64,000 nt of DNA from Erysipelotrichaceae bacterium (lineage in GTDB: Bacteria > Bacillota_I > Bacilli_A > ML615J-28 > CAG-313). The translations under genes and the position numbers were made by a program. The notes beneath the pieces were generated by a model. It was not told the origin of the DNA. It worked only from the letters and a program-made list of their open reading frames with translations, and ran no database searches. This document shows positions 26,501 through 36,854 of this stretch, piece after piece (position 1 is the stretch's first letter; each line of letters opens with the position of its first letter). The stretch lies in assembly GCA_015059015.1 (NCBI GenBank), contig SVBG01000011.1, positions 1 to 64,000 of the forward strand, written 5' to 3'.

Positions 26501-29355
26501 CTAAATTAAATAATAGTAATTTCTTAACTAAGATTTTCATTCAATTAAATATTAAGAAAATACTAAAACCTTATTTAAAAAATCCTGGTTATAAAATTGA
26601 TAATTCAATACTTAGTAAAATACTTGAACAAATTTTAAAATATCAATTAAATAATAAATATATTAAAGAAAATAATACATTCTTAAAATCACTATTTGGT
26701 GATAAATATGATGAACTTGCAAATAATTATTTATTAATGAAAGAGTATTATGAAAATACTTATTTATTAAAACAATATTTAGATAAATTAACATACCAAA
26801 ATGATCTTGATGATAATCTATTTAATATCATTACTTCATTTAAAATTATGTGTAATGAGATTTCTAATGATGATCATCGTAAATATAAGTTACAAAAAGT
26901 ACTTGAAGTATATAATGCTTATTTAGTTTCAGAAACTAATCTAGTTAATGATTTTGAACTTAATATTAATAAATTTGTATTTAAGGATGATAACATTGCA
27001 TATCATAGTTATAAAGAGACTGTTAGTAAAATGGAAGAACAAATAAGTAAATTTGAAGGTGTTTCTTTATATAATAAGAGTTTTATTGAGTTATCTAATG
27101 CGTTATTCCCAATTGAATTAATTAAATATTATAAAGAAGGAAAATGTTCATTAAACGATTTATTTAATCATTTTATTGCAGGTCATAATTATGCATTAAT
27201 TAATGAGTATTTTAAAGATTATTATTTTATTGAATTTAATGGTTTATTATTTGATAATGCGATTAGAAAATATAATGAACTACTTGATCAATATACAGAA
27301 CTTATTATTACAGAAACTGCAAGTAAGATTACTAAGAATTATCCAGTTAATAACTTTGGTTACGCTAAATCTACTGCTATTTATGGGTTGCAAAAGTGCA
27401 TTAAAAATGGTGGTCATAAAACAACAATTAGAAATATTTTAATAGAATATGGTAAATTAATTAGACAAATTTGTCCATGTTTTTTAATGTCTCCAATGAG
27501 TGCTGCTCAGTATTTAAGTTTAGATAGTGAAAAATTTGATCTTGTTATCTTTGACGAAGCGAGTCAAATTCCAACTTGTGAAGCAATAGGTGCTATTTCA
27601 CGTGGTAAATCGTTAATTGTTGCGGGGGATCCTGAGCAAATGCCACCAACAACTTTCTTCCAAACTGTAATTGGAAATAATGAGATTGCAGAAATAGGTA
27701 GTAACTTTGATGATTTAGAAAGCCTACTAGATGACTGTTTAGCTCTTGGTATGAGAAGAAACAGACTTTTATGGCATTATCGTAGTACTCATGAATCATT
27801 AATTGCATTTTCGAATAACATGTTCTATGATCATTCTTTATATACATTTCCTTCTCCAGATAATTCATTTAGAAGAGTTAGTTATGAGTATGTTGGTGGT
27901 GTATATGATTCAGGTATTAATGAAAAAGAAGCTGATGCGATTGTAAAAGAAGTTATAAGACGTTTTAAAGATCCAGAACTTTCTAAACAATCTATTGGTA
28001 TTATTACATTTAATATGAAACAACAAGAACTTATTCTTGAAAAGATTAATGATTTATTTGAGGCTAATCCTAAGTTTAATGAGATTAATGAAGCTAATAA
28101 AGATAAGTTATTTGTTAAAAATCTTGAGAATGTTCAAGGCGATGAACGTGATGTTATCTTATTCTCCGTAGGATTTGGTTTTAATAAAGATAAGAAGTTC
28201 CATCTTCACTTTGGTCCTTTATCTCTTGAAAAAGGTGAACGAAGATTAAATGTTGCGGTAACTAGATCTAAAGTTGAAATGAAAGTATATGCTTCTATTC
28301 ATGGTAGTGATATCAATACCTTTAAAACTAAGAATAAAGGTGCGGAAGTATTAAGAGAATTCTTGATTTATGCAGAATTTGGTATGTCTAGTTTAATTAT
28401 GGAAAATGCTCATCAAGTAATTAGCTATGTTGGTATTGAAAGAGAACTTCAAGAAGAACTATTAAAAAGAGGAATTGATTCTGATATTTTAGTAGGTGAT
28501 TCTAAACTTAAACTTAATCTTTGTGTTAAAGATATGAATGGTAATTATGTTCTTGGTATTATTTGTGATGGTGGTGTCAATGCACAAGATTCAACTTGTC
28601 GTGATAGAAACTGTGTTCAAATAAGAACACTTCAACGCTTAGATTGGAATATAATTAATATATATTCAATTGATTATATTAAGAATAAAGAACAAGTTCT
28701 AGATTTAATAATTGATGCTATTAATAAAAAGAATCAAATAATTGAAGTGATTGATGATCCAATTGATGTTGTGTTTGAAAAAGATATTGTTGAAGTATAT
28801 AAACGTGCTAAGACATATGAAAAATATCCATTTAGAATTCATTTTAGTTATGATGCTATGGTGGATGAATATATTCAAAATGGTATTGTTCAAGAACTTA
28901 CTAATATTATTGATTTCGAAGGTCCAATTGCTTATACACTACTTCTTGAAAGATTTAAAGAATTAGTTAATGTATCTAAAGCAGGTGCAAGAGTTAAACG
29001 TTTATTTGATAAACATTTAACTGCAGTAAGTAGAGAGAAGAAGTTAGAATTATCGCAAGCAGTATATTTTCCTAAAGATAAGAAAGAAAAGAATATTGAT
29101 TATTATCGTATTTCTAATAATTCTCAAAGAGATATTACTGAGATACCTGCATGTGAAATTAAAATAGCTATGAAAGATATTTTAGAATTACAAGGTAGTG
29201 TTAAGTATGATGATTTTGCTCATATTATAGGTAATTTCTTTGGTGTTAAAGTATTAACACAAACTGCACAAGATAAATTAAGTAAGTTAATTAAATATGT
29301 TGTTTTAAATTCAACTGAATTTGTCATTAAAGATAATTTTATAAAACTTAAATAA
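23542..29355 (+). CDS. Giant DUF4011-helicase-Vsr-like nuclease-DUF3320 protein (Hhe-like), with transglutaminase-like domain
   Basis: The single 1937-residue protein shows, in order: a beta-rich N-terminus; a transglutaminase-like segment (KLGTCLDLAILYCACLE about 247-263, IDGHAF about 273-278); DUF4011 (YWSKKLLDLSLRNKLINF about 405-422); superfamily 1 helicase with split motor (Walker A DGPPGTGKSQT about 698, FDEASQIPTCEA about 1335, GERRLNVAVTRSK about 1564); an MTES_1575/Vsr-like nuclease (about 1620-1715, CDGGVNAQDSTCRDRN); and DUF3320 (about 1760-1825). This order matches the Hhe defence architecture; the transglutaminase-like part is an addition. In the nuclease the usual acidic residue of GIECDG is isoleucine (GIICDG), so activity may be altered. 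Antiphage function is inferred. Confidence 0.85.
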   Translation: MEPTRNEEFDVVKKHDIKHDIDITLNIKKEYNYLCYQCDTYYKIRNTTLKQTPFSLVESIIITNKENISYKDLRLEFSFSHYLIGISDIYLSLVSENSTTKVTEGIMTKVDTVGLYNISETTPINLLVKLYDKNTLLKEVTTDIIITPMNESSHIIDNYEMLSCFVTPNISEVKEVIKHATKILSEIRKTESAFVGYQANDIDSVREEMMAIYNALKSIGINYANPPASFNLFQSVRLPKSVLNEKLGTCLDLAILYCACLENVGLNPILILIDGHAFAGCFLNDECFLEKTCTDVGKVFNQSANDNLAIELVECTMYTASSNQTFNAATKQARDHIRLYNSFFCAIDILSCHKTIFRPIPSLERNENGDFIINIEVEEQDDLKRKNSDNNQEVYEGIEKSDKFNYWSKKLLDLSLRNKLINFKIGPSSPQLVYNSATNMLNTLLKTDKIYLYPNDKVLPANTYYEYREDSTNIDDLAKRGVYAICTTDTTLKALFRAGNSSIEETGSNNLYLSFGLINFTPKNSKKSLVAPVFLIPVRGKNKRTINGYEVMVDSDNIAINTTVLEYLHQTCDISFESLYNVDKEINNLNISSVFNAIREKTSSECMIAVDDNKVFLSTFSFSNYILWEDIHNRKDQLLENKVIKGLVEGLPLEHDLEFNFDVDKDFNPDDLAIPLSADSSQIKAIALSTKGESFVLDGPPGTGKSQTIVNMIINAMYNGKTVLFVAEKMAALEVVKKRIDDINLGCFCLELHSHKAHKRTVLDQIGKALAHDHTKSPSEFDEQINELAQNRTYLNDFIKRIHTKTFVYSLHDAIVNYYSKEDYLIDLKIDNNRFLNLNENNLKEIDEIFAKLKTIKQQYGEYTDSPFYAFDTSNYLFTMKEHLYDLVVDLKEKLVLLDGKLSEFKEYINANINFSFSNVTVLIKMLELVLTNKVVFNNLYTDDIINKNTGSLNLIEKGIVCNEILQELNQVFNSDVVLIDANDLLTKLNNSNFLTKIFIQLNIKKILKPYLKNPGYKIDNSILSKILEQILKYQLNNKYIKENNTFLKSLFGDKYDELANNYLLMKEYYENTYLLKQYLDKLTYQNDLDDNLFNIITSFKIMCNEISNDDHRKYKLQKVLEVYNAYLVSETNLVNDFELNINKFVFKDDNIAYHSYKETVSKMEEQISKFEGVSLYNKSFIELSNALFPIELIKYYKEGKCSLNDLFNHFIAGHNYALINEYFKDYYFIEFNGLLFDNAIRKYNELLDQYTELIITETASKITKNYPVNNFGYAKSTAIYGLQKCIKNGGHKTTIRNILIEYGKLIRQICPCFLMSPMSAAQYLSLDSEKFDLVIFDEASQIPTCEAIGAISRGKSLIVAGDPEQMPPTTFFQTVIGNNEIAEIGSNFDDLESLLDDCLALGMRRNRLLWHYRSTHESLIAFSNNMFYDHSLYTFPSPDNSFRRVSYEYVGGVYDSGINEKEADAIVKEVIRRFKDPELSKQSIGIITFNMKQQELILEKINDLFEANPKFNEINEANKDKLFVKNLENVQGDERDVILFSVGFGFNKDKKFHLHFGPLSLEKGERRLNVAVTRSKVEMKVYASIHGSDINTFKTKNKGAEVLREFLIYAEFGMSSLIMENAHQVISYVGIERELQEELLKRGIDSDILVGDSKLKLNLCVKDMNGNYVLGIICDGGVNAQDSTCRDRNCVQIRTLQRLDWNIINIYSIDYIKNKEQVLDLIIDAINKKNQIIEVIDDPIDVVFEKDIVEVYKRAKTYEKYPFRIHFSYDAMVDEYIQNGIVQELTNIIDFEGPIAYTLLLERFKELVNVSKAGARVKRLFDKHLTAVSREKKLELSQAVYFPKDKKEKNIDYYRISNNSQRDITEIPACEIKIAMKDILELQGSVKYDDFAHIIGNFFGVKVLTQTAQDKLSKLIKYVVLNSTEFVIKDNFIKLK

Positions 29356-29358
29356 ATG

Positions 29359-29392
29359 CATGGTAAGGAGAAATCCTTACCATGTTGTTATT
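29359..29392 (+). terminator. Terminator with GAAA tetraloop after the giant helicase
   Basis: CATGGTAAGGA and TCCTTACCATG are perfect 11-base arms closed by a GAAA tetraloop, followed by TTGTTATT. Confidence 0.85.
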
Positions 29393-29452
29393 AATTGCAA
29401 CTAGAGTGATAAAAACGTGTAAATATGGTAAAATAGATACAAGAGGTGTAGT

Positions 29453-31309
29453 ATGAAAAAGATTGTAAAATTATTTTTGATAATATTTATTTGTTTTGGT
29501 ATCACAAGTTGTACAGATACAAATAATAATAATAATAATATAATTATTAAAATAGAGAATGATGTTTTATTGTGGGATAGTTATACTAATGCATTAAATT
29601 ATAATATATATATTGATAATATATTAACTGATACTGTAACTCAAACTTGTTATGATTTAAGTTTGAAAGAAGGAACTTATCAAATTAAAGTTAACGCAAA
29701 AACAATTAATGGATATTCATCTTTCAGTAATATATTAGAATATTATTCTAATGGTTCTAAATATGAAGATGTAGTTATAAAATTACAAGCTCCTGTAATT
29801 AAGTTAACTGATGGTATATTATCTTGGAATAAAGTTTTAAATGCAGTTAGTTATGACATATATAAAAATGATTCTTTATTAGATTCTATAACTAGTCTTT
29901 CATATAATATAGATGAAGTTTATGGAGATAAATATTATGTTGTTGCAAGAAGCGGAAATTCTTACAGCGATAAAAGTAATGTAATAGAAATTAATGGCGA
30001 TATAAATACTGGAGTTGTAAATATTTTTTCTATTAATGATACTCATGGTGCTGCAGCAACAAATGCTAACGTAACTGGACTTGATAAAGTTGAAACACTT
30101 ATTAATAGTTTAGAAACTGATACTAATTATATTAAAGTTGCTAATGGTGATATTTTTCAAGGTGGTTATGCATCAAATGTAACAAGAGGAAGAATTTTTA
30201 TTGATATCTTAAATGAAATGGATTTTGATTGTTTTGTAATTGGTAATCATGAATTTGACTGGGGTATTGAAACTATTAGTGTATATAAAGATGGAGACTT
30301 ATCTAATGGTGAAGCAAATTTCCCATTCCTTGGGGCTAATATAGTTTATAAGTCCTCATCAACTATGCCTGAATGGTTAGATGAATATACTATTGTTGAA
30401 AACAATGGTTTAAGAGTTGGTATTATTGGTGTTATTGGTGAAGGATTAACTAGTTCAATTAATGCAGAATTTGTAGAAAACTATTCATTCTTAAATCCTG
30501 TTCCAATTGTTGAACGTCTTGCAACTACATTAAGAACTACAGAAGATTGTGATGTAGTTGTTGTTGCAACACATGATTATGATTTAGATACTAATGCGCA
30601 ATATGCATCATTATTTGGTGATGCAAGAATAGATGCCATTCTTTGTGCTCACACACATCAAAAAATAAATGAAACTGTAAATAGAATAGATAATTATAAA
30701 ATCCCAGTTCTTCAAAGTAATACTAAAAATATAACAGTTGGTTCAATTAATTTAACAATTGAAAATGGTGATATTACTAAAAAGTCAGTTAATCATTATT
30801 ATCCTTCTAATTATTCAAGTAGTACTAATATTTTAGATATTATAGAAAACTATGAAGATGTTATTTTAGAAGGTGAAAAAGTTGTTGGTTATACAAGTTC
30901 TTATTTATCAAAAAGTTATTTAGGTCCTCTTGCGGCAAATGGAATGGTAGAATTAACTGGAAGTGATTTTGCGTGTTTAAATACTGGTGGTGTAAGAAGT
31001 ACAATTGATTTAGGTCCTATTACAATGGAAGATATATATGAAGTATTCCCGTTTGATAATAAATTAATTATTGTTGAAATGAGTGGAAGTACTTTAAAAT
31101 CATTTTATAATACAGCTGATGGGTATTTATATTTTTCTAGTAATTTAAATATTAACAATATTTCTAATAATAAAACTTATAAGATATGTGTTATTGATTA
31201 TGTATATAATTATTACTATTATCAAAAGTTCTTTAAGAACCTTAAAGTAACAACTCTTGACTTACAAATCCGTGATGCGGTTGTTTATAAATTAGAAAAT
31301 GGTGCATAA
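29453..31309 (+). CDS. Lipoprotein 5'-nucleotidase/2',3'-cyclic phosphodiesterase-like metallophosphatase
   Basis: The signal peptide ends in lipobox ITSC (lipidated C20). A short AAT repeat encoding an Asn run follows, then two small fibronectin-like modules (about 30-105 and 110-180). The metallophosphatase domain follows: FSINDTHGAAA (about 191), VANGDIFQGGY, IGNHEFDWG (about 263-271), CAHTHQKIN. Last is a 5'-nucleotidase C-terminal domain (NTGGVRSTIDLGPIT, DIYEVFPFDN). The family removes phosphate from nucleotides outside the cell. It overlaps or abuts the next gene's ribosome site, so the two are one transcript. Confidence 0.9.
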   Translation: MKKIVKLFLIIFICFGITSCTDTNNNNNNIIIKIENDVLLWDSYTNALNYNIYIDNILTDTVTQTCYDLSLKEGTYQIKVNAKTINGYSSFSNILEYYSNGSKYEDVVIKLQAPVIKLTDGILSWNKVLNAVSYDIYKNDSLLDSITSLSYNIDEVYGDKYYVVARSGNSYSDKSNVIEINGDINTGVVNIFSINDTHGAAATNANVTGLDKVETLINSLETDTNYIKVANGDIFQGGYASNVTRGRIFIDILNEMDFDCFVIGNHEFDWGIETISVYKDGDLSNGEANFPFLGANIVYKSSSTMPEWLDEYTIVENNGLRVGIIGVIGEGLTSSINAEFVENYSFLNPVPIVERLATTLRTTEDCDVVVVATHDYDLDTNAQYASLFGDARIDAILCAHTHQKINETVNRIDNYKIPVLQSNTKNITVGSINLTIENGDITKKSVNHYYPSNYSSSTNILDIIENYEDVILEGEKVVGYTSSYLSKSYLGPLAANGMVELTGSDFACLNTGGVRSTIDLGPITMEDIYEVFPFDNKLIIVEMSGSTLKSFYNTADGYLYFSSNLNINNISNNKTYKICVIDYVYNYYYYQKFFKNLKVTTLDLQIRDAVVYKLENGA

Positions 31310-31310
31310 G

Positions 31311-32486
31311 ATGAAAACTTTATTTGCAAGAATTTATCAAAAGATTTTATATATTTTTACTAAGTTTATAAAATTTAGAGAACCTATTATTTTAAATGAA
31401 TTAAGTGAAGTAGTTGATGTATTAAAAAAAGAAAATAAAAAAAATATTTTACTTTTATCTGGTAAAAGGGTATGTAAAGAAGAGTTTTATATATATTTAT
31501 TTAATTTATTAAAAGATAACTTTAAAGTTTTAGATTATAATGAAATTCCTTCAGATCCTGATATTGAATCAATAGAAAAAGCAGTAACAATATCAAAAGA
31601 TTTTAATGTTGATGCGATTATTTCAATTGGTGGTGGATCTACAATGGATGCAGGGAAAGTTGTTGCGGCAAGACTTACTAATAAAAAGTCGATTAGACAA
31701 ATGCGAGGTCTTCTTAAAATTACAAAAAAACCAATCTTTATGATTTGTATACCTACAACTTGTGGAACTGGTTCTGAATGTACTGTAGCAAGTGTTGTAA
31801 CTGACCTTAAAAGAAATGAAAAGTATGCAATAAGTGATCCTAAACTTATTCCTCAATATGCAGTATTAGATCCAAGAGTATTGTTAACACTTCCAAAAGA
31901 TTTAATTGCAACAACCGCTCTTGATGCTTTAACACATGGAGTAGAAGCATATATTGGAAAAAGTAATACTTACGAAACTTATCTTTATGCAAGACGTGCT
32001 ATTTATAAAATTATATATAATGTTGAAACTGCTTATAATAATAAAAAAGACTTAAATTCTAGAGAACTATTACAACAAGCATCATATGAAGCTGGTATTG
32101 CATTTACGAAAGCGTATGTTGGATATGTTCATGCATTTAGTCATGCGATAAGTGCTTATTATCATTTGCCTCATGGATATTTAAATGGAATTTTGTTACC
32201 AATAATTTTAGAAGCATACGGAAAATCAGCAAATAAAAAGTTAATTGATTTAAATCATGAAGTTTGTATTAATTCTAATAATCCTAATGATTTTATTAAA
32301 AAAATAAAAGACTTATTAGTAAAATTAGATATAGAAAATAATTTATGTGATATAATAAAAGATGAAGATATTCCTAAGATGATAAAGCACATAAAAAAAG
32401 AGGTATATCCACTATACCCTGTGCCTAGATATTTTAGTGATGAGGAATTATTAAATATTTTTAATAAAATAAGAAATATTGCATAA
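31311..32486 (+). CDS. Iron-containing alcohol dehydrogenase family protein
   Basis: The roughly 391-residue protein has the Fe-ADH pattern: NAD-binding IISIGGGSTMDAGKV (about 102-116), PTTCGTGSECT (about 148-158) and metal ligands in ATTALDALTHGVEAY and FSHAISAYYHLPHGYLNGILLP. The reaction is NAD(P)-linked alcohol/aldehyde interconversion, probably fermentative. The ATG at 31311 directly follows the upstream stop with GGTG in range; an in-frame ATG at 31299 would overlap. Enolase follows within 25 bases, so it is likely co-transcribed. Confidence 0.9.
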   Translation: MKTLFARIYQKILYIFTKFIKFREPIILNELSEVVDVLKKENKKNILLLSGKRVCKEEFYIYLFNLLKDNFKVLDYNEIPSDPDIESIEKAVTISKDFNVDAIISIGGGSTMDAGKVVAARLTNKKSIRQMRGLLKITKKPIFMICIPTTCGTGSECTVASVVTDLKRNEKYAISDPKLIPQYAVLDPRVLLTLPKDLIATTALDALTHGVEAYIGKSNTYETYLYARRAIYKIIYNVETAYNNKKDLNSRELLQQASYEAGIAFTKAYVGYVHAFSHAISAYYHLPHGYLNGILLPIILEAYGKSANKKLIDLNHEVCINSNNPNDFIKKIKDLLVKLDIENNLCDIIKDEDIPKMIKHIKKEVYPLYPVPRYFSDEELLNIFNKIRNIA

Positions 32487-33803
<1,317 letters not shown>

Positions 33804-33811
33804 AAAATATG

Positions 33812-33838
33812 AGTCACTGGTTTGGTGACTTTTTTTGA
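33812..33838 (+). terminator. Terminator after eno
   Basis: AGTCAC and GTGACT enclose a seven-base loop and are followed by a seven-T run. Confidence 0.8.
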
Positions 33839-33891
33839 TATTAAGTAACCATTCTTGAATTTTAAAGTAACTATGGTTTTTTAATTAAATG

Positions 33892-33920
33892 TTGACTTTT
33901 TTATAATAAAATGGTATAAT
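33892..33920 (+). promoter_or_regulatory. Promoter of the repeat lipoprotein with a long leader
   Basis: TTGACT (33892-33897) and TATAAT (33915-33920) with a 17-base spacer. Transcription near 33927 would give about 130 untranslated bases, unusually long here. AATTAGCTT (33953-33961) can pair with AAGCTAATT (34023-34031). Confidence 0.6.
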
Positions 33921-34058
33921 GTTTGCAAATAGATAATGTATCTATTAAATATAATTAGCTTAAAAATAATTATTAGTATTTAATTTTGTCACTTTTTTTA
34001 ATTTAAATTGTTTTATATATGAAAGCTAATTGTTAATTACATTAAGAGGAGGAAAACA

Positions 34059-36743
34059 ATGAAAAGAAAAGTTTTGGTTTTTGTAGCTGTTTTAATGATC
34101 GCATTAACACTTGTGTCATGTGGTAAAAAGTATATTGTTACTTTTGATACACAAGGTGGAAGTGAAATTGCTTCAGTTGAAGTTAAGAAAAATAAGACAG
34201 TAGTTAAACCTGAAAATCCAGTTAAAGAAGGTTATGATTTTGTTGAATGGCAACTTGATGGTGCTGCTTATGATTTTTCAACAAAAGTTAAAAAAGATAT
34301 AACATTAGTTGCTAAGTGGGAAATTCCTGCTATTGAAGGCAAGGTTACAATTATTTTTGATTCACAAGGTGGCTCAAAAGTAGATAGTGTTACTGTTAAT
34401 AAGGGAAGCAAGGTTAAAGAACCTGCTGCACCTGTAAAAGAAGGCAATGTATTTGCTGGATGGCAATTAAATGGTGTTGATTTTGATTTTAATACAGTAT
34501 TAAATGAAAATATTACACTTGTAGCTTCGTGGAAAACAGAACTTATTAAACCTAGAAATGTTAAGTTTGTAAATAATAAAGTTACTTGGGATAAAGTAAC
34601 TGGTGCTACTTATTATGAGGTTTATGTTAATGGTATTAAAAAAGTTGTTACAACTAATGAGTATAAAGTAGATTTAGAAAAAGAAGGGTTTGTTTCAATT
34701 AGTGTTGCTGCCGCTTCTGATAGTGGTCTTTCCAAACAAACTGAAACAGTTATTTATACAAAAGAATATACAGTTAATGAAATTGTAGAAGTATTTGGTT
34801 TATCTGAAGAAGAAGCTAACAAATATTTTGATGAATTTAAAATTGTTTTAGCTGCACAAGAAAAGTTTGGTATTACATTTGAAGAAATTTCAGATATAAA
34901 TGCTCTAAACGAATTATTACAATATATTCAAAACGGAAAAACAAGTAATGTAATTTCATTCTTTGGTATAATGCTTTATACTAGATATAAAACAACTGAA
35001 TATCCAAAACCTGAAATGCCAGATGTTGATTTACAAGCATTATTTGATGATATGAAAACAAAAGGTGCTTATAGTTCTACTAAAACAAATTATGAAGATG
35101 ATGATAAGTTTGTAGAATTAGTTGCTCCTTTCTTTGGATGTGCTGTTGGTCATTATTATTATTCAGCTAAAGTTTCTACTTATAGCTATTTGCAACGTGT
35201 ACTTAATAATGCAGATTCGATTTATAGTGTAATTAGAAATAATGATTTTTATACATTTACTAAATACGATGGTAAAGAATTTGTTCTAACTATTGATGAA
35301 ATTGAATCTATTAAAAATTATTTTGTTGCAAAAGGTAGTAAATATACAGATAATTATTCACTATTTAAAGAAGCATTTGCATGTGAGTATGCAATGGAAC
35401 AATATATTTATGATGTGTATATGTATGATAAATATGTTAAAGTTAAAACACTTGCAGAAGAAAAAGTTGTTGAAATTATTGCAAACTTTGAAAAGAATAA
35501 AGATGCTTTAAATGCGACTGCTATTAAATTATATGATGCTTATGAAACTGCAATGGGTTATCAAACAAAATTAGAAGAATTAATGGGCAAATTCCAAAGT
35601 GTAGATTCTGAAGCTGCTCTTACTGCTGCTATTGAAGATGCTAGAAACTTTGCAATTCAAGTTGCTGAATTAATTGAAGATAACCTACCTACTGAAGCAG
35701 AAGTTCAAGTATTAATTGATACTTTAGAAGGTTATGGATTTGTTGTGGGATTACATGTTGAAGATATTGATGGATTATTTACAACAATGGAAACTTTATT
35801 AAATACTGCAATTACTACTATTAATGAAACTCTTTCTATTATTGAAGAAATCAGTGTTGCAGATGTTGAATCTATCCTTGGTCTAATGCAAAATCCTGAA
35901 GATGAAGCTGCTACTCAAACTATTAAGAAAATTGTAGGTTTACTTGAAGGTAAATTATCAGGTATTACTATTAATGGTGAAGTAGATTTAGAAACTGTCC
36001 TTGGTTTATTATTTATGTCAGGTGGTGAAGGTGATTTAGATCAATTAAAATCACAATTAAGTATTTTATTTAATATTCAATTTACTGATGAACAAGTAAA
36101 AGAATTAGAAGATGAAGTAAAAGCATTTGCAGAATATATGGAAGCATATGATTTAACTAAACTTGAAGAATTAATTCCTGGTCTTTATACTGGTAGTGTT
36201 GATCCAGAAGAGGCATTAGATGAAATTTTTAAGATTATTGATTATATGGCTGCATATATAACAGTAGAAAAAGTTGTTAAATATGAAAAATATATTAAGT
36301 GTGCTATTAGTGCTTCTGAAATATTAGAAAATGATAATGTTGATGAATTATATGAATTGGTTAAGAAAGATTTTAATATCCTTGTTGATGCATATTGCTT
36401 TAGTTTTAAACTTGTGTTAATTGACGAAATGTATGGTTATGATTGTTATGCCACAAAAGTAAAAGCACTTGAATATAAACTTAAATTAGCTAAAAAAGAA
36501 TATACTAACGCTGAATATAAAGCACTAATGGATTTCTTTGCTAAGAGTGAACAAATTACTGAAGGGTATGAAACACTTGATGAAAGTTATAAAGCAAATG
36601 CGTTCTATAAAGATTACCAAGGATCACTTAATAAACTTACTAGTTTAGTTGGTAAAACTCGTCTTGAGTTAACTGAAGAAGAACAAGCATTAATTCAAGA
36701 TTTTGAATTCTTTAATTGGGTTTATGCACCAAGTGATTATTAG
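34059..36743 (+). CDS. Surface lipoprotein with two InlB/Flg_new repeats and a long helical body
   Basis: The 894 residues start with a signal peptide and lipobox LVSC (C21). Two Flg_new-type repeats follow (about 24-92 and 96-162; TFDTQGGSEIASVEV and IFDSQGGSKVDSVTV), then a fibronectin-like strand region (about 165-232). The remaining 650 residues are mainly helical, acidic and without a family I recognise. It has a strong Shine-Dalgarno (AGAGGAGG) and its own promoter and terminator. It is likely anchored in the membrane facing outward; a binding or structural role is inferred only from architecture. Confidence 0.8.
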   Translation: MKRKVLVFVAVLMIALTLVSCGKKYIVTFDTQGGSEIASVEVKKNKTVVKPENPVKEGYDFVEWQLDGAAYDFSTKVKKDITLVAKWEIPAIEGKVTIIFDSQGGSKVDSVTVNKGSKVKEPAAPVKEGNVFAGWQLNGVDFDFNTVLNENITLVASWKTELIKPRNVKFVNNKVTWDKVTGATYYEVYVNGIKKVVTTNEYKVDLEKEGFVSISVAAASDSGLSKQTETVIYTKEYTVNEIVEVFGLSEEEANKYFDEFKIVLAAQEKFGITFEEISDINALNELLQYIQNGKTSNVISFFGIMLYTRYKTTEYPKPEMPDVDLQALFDDMKTKGAYSSTKTNYEDDDKFVELVAPFFGCAVGHYYYSAKVSTYSYLQRVLNNADSIYSVIRNNDFYTFTKYDGKEFVLTIDEIESIKNYFVAKGSKYTDNYSLFKEAFACEYAMEQYIYDVYMYDKYVKVKTLAEEKVVEIIANFEKNKDALNATAIKLYDAYETAMGYQTKLEELMGKFQSVDSEAALTAAIEDARNFAIQVAELIEDNLPTEAEVQVLIDTLEGYGFVVGLHVEDIDGLFTTMETLLNTAITTINETLSIIEEISVADVESILGLMQNPEDEAATQTIKKIVGLLEGKLSGITINGEVDLETVLGLLFMSGGEGDLDQLKSQLSILFNIQFTDEQVKELEDEVKAFAEYMEAYDLTKLEELIPGLYTGSVDPEEALDEIFKIIDYMAAYITVEKVVKYEKYIKCAISASEILENDNVDELYELVKKDFNILVDAYCFSFKLVLIDEMYGYDCYATKVKALEYKLKLAKKEYTNAEYKALMDFFAKSEQITEGYETLDESYKANAFYKDYQGSLNKLTSLVGKTRLELTEEEQALIQDFEFFNWVYAPSDY

Positions 36744-36751
36744 GATTTAAA

Positions 36752-36795
36752 AAAGATAATAGGTTTTTAAACTTGAACCTATTATCTTTCTTTTC
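36752..36795 (+). terminator. Terminator after the repeat lipoprotein
   Basis: AAAGATAATAGGTT and AACCTATTATCTTT are perfect 14-base arms, with a pyrimidine-rich tail. Confidence 0.85.
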
Positions 36796-36854
36796 TTATT
36801 ATGAGGTAATTTGTTATAAATTATGGTATAATGATATATAAAGAGGGTAACTAT

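Noticed and set aside
34059-36743. Solute-binding role for the 894-residue lipoprotein
   Set aside because: After the shared repeats its body is helical and lacks the binding-domain motifs found in the 52.7-57.9 kb pair.
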